A DNA stretch of 52,616 bases from a virus, in IMG/VR virus record IMGVR_UViG_3300048433_000716, positions 1 through 52,616 of that record; one strand, given 5' to 3'. The stretch's first letter is position 1; every line of letters starts with the position of its first letter. A program made the translations under genes and the position numbers. This document shows, piece by piece, positions 39,461-47,513 of this stretch. Below the pieces are notes generated by a model. The model did no database searches and had not been told where the DNA came from. It worked only from the letters and a program-made list of their open reading frames with translations.

Positions 39461-42111
39461 GTAGCATTAGCTTGGGTACTAGGCATATCGCTTAGTGCCC
39501 CTAACTGCTCCTCTAATCCTATCGCTGTTCCTGCACCCATAGTAAATAAAGATAATCCCTTCAGAACTTTTTCTTTCAATTCAGGCGTAATTTTTATTGT
39601 CCATGATGATTGCTTTTGGGTAGCATTTCTAAAATCAGCATTATTTTGTGCTTGTTCTAAGGTTCTAAATGATGCGACTGGCAGATCAGTGCCAACCTCT
39701 TTAACTTGATACACTCTATCTAATGGTGAACTACCTCTTAACATTACAACTGTATGTAAATTTTTTGGTCTTATTTCTACAATTTGTTTGCTGACATTTT
39801 CTTTTCCTGCAACCTTCTTCGCCATAGATGGTATCTTATCTTCATAGTGATCAAGTAATCCTTCATTGCCCCATCTATCAACTTGGACTTGTCCAGGTGA
39901 AAATGAAATACTGTCATGACCTTCTAGAACTGCTCTTTGCAATAATCTTTTGATACCAAATTTAGTCCACCCCTCAGTGGTTTCAACTACATCTCCACCA
40001 GGGATATTGCCAGATAATTTAGTGTCAAGACCATATCTTCTTGCTATCAAATCGTCTGCATAGTCTTCGAATGTCTTTGCATCTGGAAATTGATTGTTGC
40101 CTCTTAAATCATATTTAGTAGGTGGTGTATATCTCACGAATGTGCCAACTATATCCCTTTGAAGTTCTTTTGGCATTTTTTCAAAAGGCTCAACTACAAA
40201 TCCAGCTTTTCTCAAAGCCTTAAGTGGCTCTAAAGAAGTTGTTATAGAATCTTCCAAATTATTACTATTCACAAAATCTATGTAGTCAGCCATAGTCATA
40301 GTCTTATATTCATCAGGCATTCTGCTATTTTCGTAATCAAATACGTTTTCTGGCATTTTTGCACCTTGATTGTATTTTTCAGCCATTAATCCAGAAACAT
40401 CCTCTCGTAATGGCACTCTAATTGGTGGTCTGCCTGGGTTCTTCAGTGAATACAAAAGCTCTTGTTCTGGTGCAGTTAATTTGATTTTTAAATTTCTTAA
40501 TCCAAATAACTCGTCATCTACTTCATCAAACTTTTGTTTATTTTTCTCATATGACTTAGTGCCTGGTGCAAAGCCTCTTTGTCTTCCTGCCTGACCTCTA
40601 TCTGATTGCAGTTCTTCTACATATAATGTTTTGCTTCCATCTTCTAAAGTTCTGTCCTTTGTTCGAAGGTGAACAATTGGATTATAGTTAGGAAAGTGAA
40701 TTGGATTTTGATAATCATCGATATCGCTATACTCACCTAATCTTGCTGAGCTTGGATTATTAGATTGTTTGCCTATTACGAACTCTCTATAATTTGAGCC
40801 ACCTTGTTGAGTATTTTCACTAAACCTAGCGTCTTTCGCTACATAATCGCCATTTTGTATAGCATAACTTTCTGTCTGTACTATGGCTTCGTTAATGTTT
40901 CCTCTATTTGCAATTTCGTCAAATCTAAATGAATCCATATCCTCTCTATTATAATCCAGAATTTTATATTGTTCTGATTGAGTGATATCAAATATGTCTG
41001 CATTTTTATCAAATGTGAGAAAGTTTCCACTTTTATCGTCATAAACTATTCTGTACCCAGTTTTGTTATCCTCCAAAACTCTTGTAGGATTTGTTAACTC
41101 TGTTGCTGACCTTGTTTCATCTGATACATTTAGACCTTTGTTGAGTTCATCGATCTCATAATTACTAAATTTATTATACTGAGGCGTTTCTGATATCTTT
41201 TTTGTCATATCCTCAAATATTAATGTTGAGCCTTCAGTGATAGGATTATCTTGATACACATCTTCGTATAATTCTAGTTTATTAACATTTATTTTTGTTA
41301 ATATGTCTTTTTTTGTAATAGGTCTGTTGGTAACTTTAAATAAATCATCAAGACCAGTATCAACTAACTCTGCTTCAGTTACGCCTTGATTCTGAAAATA
41401 TTTTTTAAAGTCTGCTCCACTACCTTTGTTTTGTTTCATTTTATTAGCAACTTCTTCTGATTTATAGAAAAATCCTAATTCATCTAACTTTCTTGGATTT
41501 GTCATGACCATATTAGGTGGCATTCTTCTAGTGCTTGCTAACATTACTGGCTCTTTTGGCAAAGCCCCTACATTTGTAGGTACATTATCGCCTTTGAGCT
41601 TTTTTGATAGTGATTGAGAAAAGCCCTTGAGACCTTTTGCTATGGGTTTTGTTATAAGTGCACCCTCTAACACAGCAGCAGCTCCCTCAATAGCTGGGGC
41701 TATATAATCAGTTCCCTTTTGTGCTCTCTTAAATCCTCTTCCAGCTTCTTGAAGATAAAAAGGTATACCAAAAGGTGTAATATCTAATAAGCCAATTGAC
41801 TTACTAAACGTCTCAGCATTAGGGTCTCCCACAAAACCTCTAGCCACATTACTTATTGCTCCCTTTGGCGTGCCTAAATATGTTAGAAGGTCTCTTATGC
41901 CATAGTTTAGCTTTTCTCTCATGGTAGGCTTGTATGGCTCTAATGTAGCCCCTTGAGATTGTTGTATATTCTTTTCTAGTTGGTTAAGTGGCACATTAGA
42001 ATTGTATATCATAGAAGCATACTGAGGATTTTCAAAAACGCTAGGCTCTACGCTTTGAGCTTCCTTAATTCTGTTCTCTCTAAAAAACCTATCTAGCTCA
42101 TTCTCAGCCAT
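39457..42111 (-). CDS. Large multi-domain virion or polyvalent-type protein
   Basis: 884 residues. It has an N-terminal region with hydrophobic patches, a middle helical block (DELGFFYKSEEVANKM, ADFKKYFQNQGVTEAEL) and a C-terminal block with VEELQSDRGQAGRQRGF and GIKRLLQRAVLEGHDSISF. The last two are motifs I associate with large polyvalent phage proteins that enter the host with the DNA. No catalytic residues assigned. Lies just after the portal-side genes. Confidence 0.45.
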   Translation of the reverse strand: MAENELDRFFRENRIKEAQSVEPSVFENPQYASMIYNSNVPLNQLEKNIQQSQGATLEPYKPTMREKLNYGIRDLLTYLGTPKGAISNVARGFVGDPNAETFSKSIGLLDITPFGIPFYLQEAGRGFKRAQKGTDYIAPAIEGAAAVLEGALITKPIAKGLKGFSQSLSKKLKGDNVPTNVGALPKEPVMLASTRRMPPNMVMTNPRKLDELGFFYKSEEVANKMKQNKGSGADFKKYFQNQGVTEAELVDTGLDDLFKVTNRPITKKDILTKINVNKLELYEDVYQDNPITEGSTLIFEDMTKKISETPQYNKFSNYEIDELNKGLNVSDETRSATELTNPTRVLEDNKTGYRIVYDDKSGNFLTFDKNADIFDITQSEQYKILDYNREDMDSFRFDEIANRGNINEAIVQTESYAIQNGDYVAKDARFSENTQQGGSNYREFVIGKQSNNPSSARLGEYSDIDDYQNPIHFPNYNPIVHLRTKDRTLEDGSKTLYVEELQSDRGQAGRQRGFAPGTKSYEKNKQKFDEVDDELFGLRNLKIKLTAPEQELLYSLKNPGRPPIRVPLREDVSGLMAEKYNQGAKMPENVFDYENSRMPDEYKTMTMADYIDFVNSNNLEDSITTSLEPLKALRKAGFVVEPFEKMPKELQRDIVGTFVRYTPPTKYDLRGNNQFPDAKTFEDYADDLIARRYGLDTKLSGNIPGGDVVETTEGWTKFGIKRLLQRAVLEGHDSISFSPGQVQVDRWGNEGLLDHYEDKIPSMAKKVAGKENVSKQIVEIRPKNLHTVVMLRGSSPLDRVYQVKEVGTDLPVASFRTLEQAQNNADFRNATQKQSSWTIKITPELKEKVLKGLSLFTMGAGTAIGLEEQLGALSDMPSTQANAT

Positions 42112-42573
42112 TTAGAACCTATACTCTATATTTGCCCCAATATTCTTTTCTTTTCCAAGTGGCGTTCCATCCACTGGATCAAAGTAGTAAGGGTTTATTT
42201 GACCTTGTATATTTAAGCTTGTGTTTTCTGTAATTGGTATACCTAAATACGCTCTTAATTGATTTACTGTAAGACCTTGCCCAAACTGTTGGCTCTCTGG
42301 TGCTCCATATGCTTGTACCTCTTGTGGATAATCCACTTGCCCTTGCATATAGTTACCACTACCACCAACACCAAATACAGTAGGTTGCCCTTCTACCATA
42401 GAAGGTGCAGTAAAGTTTAAATCTACACTACCTTCTGCTCTGTTTTTTGTTCTAATAGCCTCAGTCTTTCCTGTAGGTAAATATATAGGCATTTCGTTTA
42501 CAGAACGCCCACCAATAATATTTACCTCTGGGGCTTTCATTTTTAATTTATTTAAAAAGCTTTTAACATCCAT
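42112..42573 (-). CDS. Hypothetical protein with beta-barrel-like C-terminus
   Basis: 153 residues. The second half alternates polar and hydrophobic residues and closes with KEKNIGANIEYRF, a terminal aromatic strand as in outer-membrane proteins. No signal peptide is visible, so secretion is doubtful; a virion beta protein is an alternative. Confidence 0.5.
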   Translation of the reverse strand: MDVKSFLNKLKMKAPEVNIIGGRSVNEMPIYLPTGKTEAIRTKNRAEGSVDLNFTAPSMVEGQPTVFGVGGSGNYMQGQVDYPQEVQAYGAPESQQFGQGLTVNQLRAYLGIPITENTSLNIQGQINPYYFDPVDGTPLGKEKNIGANIEYRF

Positions 42574-42767
42574 TACACTTGTCCTGCTGATAATGTTCTA
42601 GCCAATATCTCTAGCGTTTCTTGGAAACCTTTGTCTAGTTTCTTAGCTGCAGTAGCAAACTTCTTAGGGCTTACCTCATCTGATTCTAGACCTTTTGATT
42701 TTAAAAATTTCTTAGCAGCTCTTATTTCAGCGTTAGCTACCTTTTTTATTTTTGCTTTCTTAGCCAT
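42573..42767 (-). CDS. Small basic protein
   Basis: 64 residues with a Lys/Ala-rich start (MAKKAKIKKVANAEIRAAKK) and a helical C-terminus. One-base overlaps with both neighbours. Part of the basic-protein run at 42.5-45.6 kb. Confidence 0.55.
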   Translation of the reverse strand: MAKKAKIKKVANAEIRAAKKFLKSKGLESDEVSPKKFATAAKKLDKGFQETLEILARTLSAGQV

Positions 42768-43339
42768 TACTCAACCTTTACTTTGTCATTGCTAATAATA
42801 ACTTCTTGCTCATCAAATGTTCTGCCACCTCCAAAGAAGGCGTTTATATCTGGGCTTGCCAATATATCTTTTTTCTTTACTTTAAATGCTTGTAGTGGAC
42901 TTTGCAATCGCTTTTGCCAAGGTAAGCTAAGGTCAACATTATAATTAGGGTTTAATGTAAACGAACTGACGCCACTATTTTCGTCTAAATCGCCATATCT
43001 ATAAACTGTTACTTCTTCTGGTAAGTCTTTAAGATAATCTTGTGTAAGTTCTTGTATTTCTTTCTGAGCATCATTAAGTTCTTTGTCTGTCAATGATGGT
43101 GGCATATCTTCACTACCAAATTTTAAAGCTCCAGACTTTAACTCCCCACCATAACCTTTGGCAAACTCTTTATCTGCATGAAATAAGTTTTTGTAGGCGT
43201 CTGGCGTATCTAATTGTACACTTTGGTCAATAATATCAGAATACTCACTTAAGCTTTTGCTAGTGCTTGGTAATGCCCCTATTTTATTTCCTAGAGCATC
43301 TACAACATATGTGATGCCTTTTACTATAGGATTTACCAT
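42767..43339 (-). CDS. ADP-ribosyltransferase-like protein
   Basis: 190 residues. The C-terminal half shows VTVYRYGDL (R114), VSSFTLNP (S125-T128), AFKVKKKDILASPD and FDEQEVIIS (E177 and E179). This is the order R, S-T/S, ExE of arginine-type ADP-ribosyltransferases (T4 Alt/ModA, polymorphic toxins). The R-to-S distance is short, so the match is at fold level only. Such enzymes are often packaged and injected to modify host RNA polymerase; that role here is inference. Confidence 0.45.
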   Translation of the reverse strand: MVNPIVKGITYVVDALGNKIGALPSTSKSLSEYSDIIDQSVQLDTPDAYKNLFHADKEFAKGYGGELKSGALKFGSEDMPPSLTDKELNDAQKEIQELTQDYLKDLPEEVTVYRYGDLDENSGVSSFTLNPNYNVDLSLPWQKRLQSPLQAFKVKKKDILASPDINAFFGGGRTFDEQEVIISNDKVKVE

Positions 43340-43597
43340 TTACCAAGCCTTACATGACCAATATCTAGCTTTTGTTTTCGGGCCTGGATTGTCACAATTG
43401 TGTCTAGACCTAAAGCTTTTTCTATTACCTTTTTGGTTTTTCTTAATTCGCATGTTTGGGTCACCAAATGTCACACGCTTTACCTTATCACCATCCATTA
43501 CATAGACAACTGACTTCTTCTTGCCATAAGATGTTTCGCCCTTAGCTATTCTTCTAGGCTTGTTTAGAGATACACTTTTGCCTTTGTATTTAGCCAT
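43340..43597 (-). CDS. Small basic conserved phage protein
   Basis: 85 residues, strongly basic (KSVSLNKPRRIAKGETSYGK, MRIKKNQKGNRKSFRSRH) with C-terminal CDNPGPKTKARYWSCKAW. The short KARYWSCKAW end is a pattern I recall from many marine phage proteins. Role unknown. Confidence 0.6.
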   Translation of the reverse strand: MAKYKGKSVSLNKPRRIAKGETSYGKKKSVVYVMDGDKVKRVTFGDPNMRIKKNQKGNRKSFRSRHNCDNPGPKTKARYWSCKAW

Positions 43598-43769
43598 TAG
43601 CTTTCTTCGCTTTCTTTTTGGCTGCTGCCGATAAATCTTTCATGTGTACTAAGTACTTACTATTTTTTGTATGTTTAGCACCTGACATAACTTTACCCTT
43701 AGCATCTTTATGAGTTGCTCCCGTATACTTAGTGCCATCTTTAAAATAATGATTAACGCCTTTAGCCAT
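43590..43769 (-). CDS. Small basic protein
   Basis: 59 residues (MAKGVNHYFKDGTKYTGATH, later AAAKKKAKKANG). Fills the gap between two longer genes with small overlaps at both ends. A short GA-rich site precedes it. Lysine-rich C-terminus. Confidence 0.6.
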   Translation of the reverse strand: MAKGVNHYFKDGTKYTGATHKDAKGKVMSGAKHTKNSKYLVHMKDLSAAAKKKAKKANG

Positions 43770-44029
43770 TATGCTTTCCTCTTCTTTTTAACTATTGTTT
43801 TGACTTTTTTCATAGGATTAGCTCTTTTTCTTTTGACTGCAGACTTGATTTGTCCTTTTGACATAGCGTTTGCTTTTGCTCTAGGCACACACTTGGGATA
43901 TTTTCTCTTGGCGTCTTTCTTTTGTTTTGTTCTACCACACTTAGCATATCCTCCACCCTTCTTCTTAGAGCCAATATCTACCCAGTCTTCTTTAAACCAC
44001 TTTGTTAATCCACCACTACTCTTTGCCAT
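43769..44029 (-). CDS. DUF5872-like basic protein
   Basis: 86 residues. GGLTKWFKEDWVDIGSKKKG, GYAKCGRTK, then KYPKCVPRAKANAMSKGQ match a conserved family of small phage and algal-virus proteins (DUF5872, from memory). The two cysteines could bind zinc. Its C-terminus is poly-Lys/Arg. Overlaps both neighbours by a base. Confidence 0.65.
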   Translation of the reverse strand: MAKSSGGLTKWFKEDWVDIGSKKKGGGYAKCGRTKQKKDAKRKYPKCVPRAKANAMSKGQIKSAVKRKRANPMKKVKTIVKKKRKA

Positions 44030-44220
44030 TATGCTGACCTATAGCCTCCACCTCTTGACTTGTATGTTTTAACAAGCCATGCATTTGCATAAGCGGATGG
44101 GTATACATCGAACTTACGCTTTGCTTCTGCTTTTACTCTTGCATACAACGCCTTATTAGTTGGAACTGAACCTTTTTTCTTAGTTGACTTTTTCTTAGTT
44201 GTTCTCTTTTTAACTGCCAT
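44029..44220 (-). CDS. Lysine-rich small protein
   Basis: 63 residues: an N-terminal poly-KKRTTKKK tract, then ALYARVKAEAKRKFDVYPSA and YKSRGGGYRSA, a motif common in phage basic proteins. Likely a DNA-binding or internal head peptide. Confidence 0.6.
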   Translation of the reverse strand: MAVKKRTTKKKSTKKKGSVPTNKALYARVKAEAKRKFDVYPSAYANAWLVKTYKSRGGGYRSA

Positions 44221-44228
44221 ATCAACTC

Positions 44229-45485
44229 CTATGTAGCTGGTATTAAACTTTGAGCGTATTTATATGCTTCTTCATCGCCTAGTGTCCTTTGTATCTCTAA
44301 GAACTTAGACGCCTCATCTATCAATTGTTGGTCTACTGGTTGAACTGGCGTATTCATAGCCAACTTTCTATAATCTGCAGGCATAGATTTAAATTCACCA
44401 AGACCCTTGCCCTCCGCTCTGACCTTAGACATTGGGTCTCTAAGCATTATAGTTTTAGGTATACTAGTTCCAAAGGTAAAAACTTCTGCATCAGGTGCTT
44501 TCATAATTTGTGAATCATAACTTGGATGCTTGCTAGGGAAAACACCAGACTTTAAGTCTGCAAACCTAGAACCCATACCTAAAAAATCATCTGCTATTAA
44601 TCCTGGGTTGGTTGTGGCTAGTCGTATCTGACCTATGTTTGGTGCTCCTAAATTCTGCATTTCTGCTTTATCAAAAACTTCAACCAATTTTTTTCTTGAT
44701 GATCCAGGAAGATTTCTAAAATATGTTGCAAATTCATCTATATTACTTAGATTAGGTGCATCACTAAATGGTGTATAATTTTTACCTTTAATTGAATATT
44801 TATGATCTTTTATAACTTTAGACATTTCATTAAGGTTTTTCTTAGTATTTTTCCCAACTCTCAATGATTCAATAATTACGTTAGCAACATCTACTGAAAA
44901 GTCTCCACCTCTTTCACCCATTGTAACAGTCATTCCAACAGGATTGCCACCCATTTGCTCTACTGTTTCTAATTTTTTATTAAACTCTTCCATAGTTCCA
45001 AGCATAGATGCCCAGCCTTGGTTTGCATCATCCATAAATTGTATGCCCCCAAATGTTCTTACAGGGTTTTCAAACTGCAAATCACCTATCCCAGTGATAA
45101 TTACATCTCTACTAGTTCTATCTCCAACTAAAGGAATTATTGTTTTACCTTGTAAGACAGATGCATCTCTAGCAAGTGTAGGGTTTTGTTGCAATGCTCC
45201 TACTTGCCCTCTCATGTTAAAATCTTTTAGTGGGTCTCTAACAAGTTTAGTGTAACTTCTCTGAAATGGTGGAGGTTTATCTTTGATCATGTCTATGGCT
45301 CTTGTTTTGTCGCCAAAAGCACCAAGTATTTCATCACCTGTTATCTCAAACTTAGGTAATGCTCCAAATTCTTTCTTTATTTGCTCTGTAGTGGCTACAT
45401 TACCTAAAGCACCAAGTTCATTCTCACTGAATAAAGGCTTAAAGTTCTTAGTCAAAAACTCTAATAGAAACTTACTTTTAGACAT
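44229..45485 (-). CDS. Conserved hypothetical virion-region protein
   Basis: 418 residues, mixed fold, no membrane segment, no recognised catalytic motif. The N-terminus is helical and basic, the middle has GGIQFMDDANQGWASMLG and VTMGERGGDFSVDVAN. It sits between basic peptides and portal-side genes. A packaged enzyme or structural protein is possible. Confidence 0.5.
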   Translation of the reverse strand: MSKSKFLLEFLTKNFKPLFSENELGALGNVATTEQIKKEFGALPKFEITGDEILGAFGDKTRAIDMIKDKPPPFQRSYTKLVRDPLKDFNMRGQVGALQQNPTLARDASVLQGKTIIPLVGDRTSRDVIITGIGDLQFENPVRTFGGIQFMDDANQGWASMLGTMEEFNKKLETVEQMGGNPVGMTVTMGERGGDFSVDVANVIIESLRVGKNTKKNLNEMSKVIKDHKYSIKGKNYTPFSDAPNLSNIDEFATYFRNLPGSSRKKLVEVFDKAEMQNLGAPNIGQIRLATTNPGLIADDFLGMGSRFADLKSGVFPSKHPSYDSQIMKAPDAEVFTFGTSIPKTIMLRDPMSKVRAEGKGLGEFKSMPADYRKLAMNTPVQPVDQQLIDEASKFLEIQRTLGDEEAYKYAQSLIPAT

Positions 45486-45620
45486 TTATGCCTTCTTTGA
45501 TTTAGACTTCTTTTTCTTTAACATAGCTAGTTTTTTAAAATCAGCCCCAGTCAACTTGTTCTTTGGCTTTGCCATGTTAGCAATCTTTTTTTGTTTTGAT
45601 GAATATACTTTTCCTGGCAT
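45486..45620 (-). CDS. Tiny lysine-rich protein
   Basis: 44 residues (MPGKVYSSKQKKIANMAKPK, ending in KKKKSKSKKA). It fits exactly between the neighbours with 2-base spacing. Polybasic; function unknown. Confidence 0.55.
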   Translation of the reverse strand: MPGKVYSSKQKKIANMAKPKNKLTGADFKKLAMLKKKKSKSKKA

Positions 45621-45622
45621 GA

Positions 45623-45907
45623 TTACATTCCTATCTTTGGTGAGCCATGACCAAGTATCTCATCCATGACGCCTCGCATATCGCCACTATCTACTTTCAT
45701 GACTTTGACCTTAACGTCTCCATCCATCTCTTCGTAATTTTCTTCCTCTTCTTCGTCTGGAAGTATCATACCTTGATAGCATAACAACAGAAAGTTAACT
45801 AACTGATCATCAGATAGCTCTAAACCTGGTGCATTATGAGGAAAACCCATCTTTTCCATGAAAAGTTCAGCGTTCTCTTCCATGTTCTCTATGTTGATAT
45901 CAGCCAT
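45623..45907 (-). CDS. Acidic hypothetical protein
   Basis: 94 residues, Glu/Asp-rich with a helical centre (LSDDQLVNFLLLCYQGMILPDEEEEE). Contrasts with the many basic neighbours. Overlaps the next gene by 8 bases. Function unknown. Confidence 0.6.
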   Translation of the reverse strand: MADINIENMEENAELFMEKMGFPHNAPGLELSDDQLVNFLLLCYQGMILPDEEEEENYEEMDGDVKVKVMKVDSGDMRGVMDEILGHGSPKIGM

Positions 45908-47024
45908 ATTTTTCTCCTATAAGTTGCTTGATATTAGATACAAAACCCAAAGCGTAACAAATCCCTTCGCCCACTTTACTTATTACCTTAACTACCTTGC
46001 TCTTCTTGCCATATCTTCCCTTGGACAAGTCATAAGCCATTTGTTTAGCCCAAGCTAAAGCTAAAGGCTTGGTAATTTTGTAGACTATTCCTTTGTCTCT
46101 CATTTTTGTAGCTACATATTCTCCCCATACACAATAACCTTTATACACCAATGGGTCTACACGTTTTCCATATATCTGATCATATTTGTAGATATATTTT
46201 TTCATATCACCCATTTCATAAAGAGCAGTGCATATGTATGTAGATGAATCAGAAGAAGAAGCTGCGTCATCGCTGAATGTGTTTGATAAATCTTTGCCAC
46301 TAGTTGTGTCTGTTACAGAAGTCTCTGCCCCAGTCTGAGAACTTTGGCTAGGGTCTACCCCTTCTGACCTACCAAATCCTAAACCTATGCCCTTACTGCC
46401 AGTGTACCCAGATCCAGTTGCACCACCTAAGTCTCCAGTAGCACCAACACCACTTCCTATCCCACTTGAAATATTATCTACTTGTTGCTGAGTATATATG
46501 CTAGGTGTCGTTGTTCTAGCCTCATATCCTCCAAGCACACCACCACTTGGGTCAATCTTTCCTAGATTGGTAACACCAACTGTTCCCTTTGTATAGCCAC
46601 TCATTGGGTTTAACCCCACATTATATGATGTTAGCTTGCCTTGATTCATGCCAAAGTTTTGTGCCTCTCTTTTCGACACCACGCCATCTTTATTAACATC
46701 TGCCATACTTCTTGCAGTATCTAATGATGGGTCTGTAACCATGCCAGTTACTGTATCTACAAAACCTCTGTTCTGACCAAGTGCAGACTGAGCTGCTTTT
46801 TCTGCATTATAGCTTGTAATACCCTGAGCTACAGTTCCTAATGCACTTATTGCAGGATTGCCAGTTAATCCCAAGCCATATCCTAATGCTGAACCTTTGC
46901 TTACGCCAATCCCTCCCAAGTTCAATCCACTAGGATTAGTCATCTCAAAGCCTCGTGACAAGTCTCCATATTGACCTTGAGTTAATGAACCTAGTGCACC
47001 TAAGTTTTGATTGGCTCTTGCCAT
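45900..47024 (-). CDS. Virion-type protein with EF-hand and C-terminal conserved domain (copy A)
   Basis: 374 residues: Gly/Ser-rich N-terminus, one EF-hand loop at D109-E120 (DVNKDGVVSKRE), a low-complexity Ser/Thr/Gly linker, then a 114-residue domain from about 261 with YICTALYE, CVWGEYVATKMRDKG, ALAWAKQMAY and GICYALG. This C-terminal domain is also at the end of the protein at 18080-19462. A calcium-dependent virion component is likely. Confidence 0.55.
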   Translation of the reverse strand: MARANQNLGALGSLTQGQYGDLSRGFEMTNPSGLNLGGIGVSKGSALGYGLGLTGNPAISALGTVAQGITSYNAEKAAQSALGQNRGFVDTVTGMVTDPSLDTARSMADVNKDGVVSKREAQNFGMNQGKLTSYNVGLNPMSGYTKGTVGVTNLGKIDPSGGVLGGYEARTTTPSIYTQQQVDNISSGIGSGVGATGDLGGATGSGYTGSKGIGLGFGRSEGVDPSQSSQTGAETSVTDTTSGKDLSNTFSDDAASSSDSSTYICTALYEMGDMKKYIYKYDQIYGKRVDPLVYKGYCVWGEYVATKMRDKGIVYKITKPLALAWAKQMAYDLSKGRYGKKSKVVKVISKVGEGICYALGFVSNIKQLIGEKYG

Positions 47025-47513
47025 TTATCTGACCATGCCCTCAGCGAAAGGATCGATACCTCTTCTTAGCATATCCATCTGCTCTCTTGACATGCCACTT
47101 GCATCAAAAGGTCTTTGTGGTGGTGCTTGAGGTGGCATCTGAGGTAAAGCCCCTAACTGTTGTGGCATTTGTTGACCACCCATTGTCTGAGGTCTTGGCA
47201 TAGGAGCTTGCATTTGTTGCCCACCAAACTCTTCTGGTCTTACTGTGCCCATTGATCGTTCTCTAACAACTGCTTCAATAGCATCTTGCTCATTTAATCC
47301 CATGTCCATAAGTAAACGTACTTTGTCTATGTCTGTCATATCTCGTTGTGGCATCATGCTATCCATACCCATATCCATATTTGATGGTATGTTTTCTCTA
47401 GCCATTTGACTCATCTCGCTTTCACGAACAACGCTTCTTGGGTCTAACATTTGATTTATTTCGCCTTCTCTCATAACAGCTCTAGGGTCTGTCATTCTGT
47501 TGTCTTGCGGCAT
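47025..47513 (-). CDS. Methionine/glutamine/proline-rich portal-side protein
   Basis: 162 residues, starting MPQDNRMTDPRAVMREGE. Repeats of RxxMREGEI/RESEM segments and Met/Pro/Gln-rich stretches (QMQAPMPRPQTMGGQQMPQ). Overlaps the portal end by 32 bases. Disordered; composition recalls the protein at 17706-18077. Perhaps a minor assembly factor. Confidence 0.6.
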   Translation of the reverse strand: MPQDNRMTDPRAVMREGEINQMLDPRSVVRESEMSQMARENIPSNMDMGMDSMMPQRDMTDIDKVRLLMDMGLNEQDAIEAVVRERSMGTVRPEEFGGQQMQAPMPRPQTMGGQQMPQQLGALPQMPPQAPPQRPFDASGMSREQMDMLRRGIDPFAEGMVR

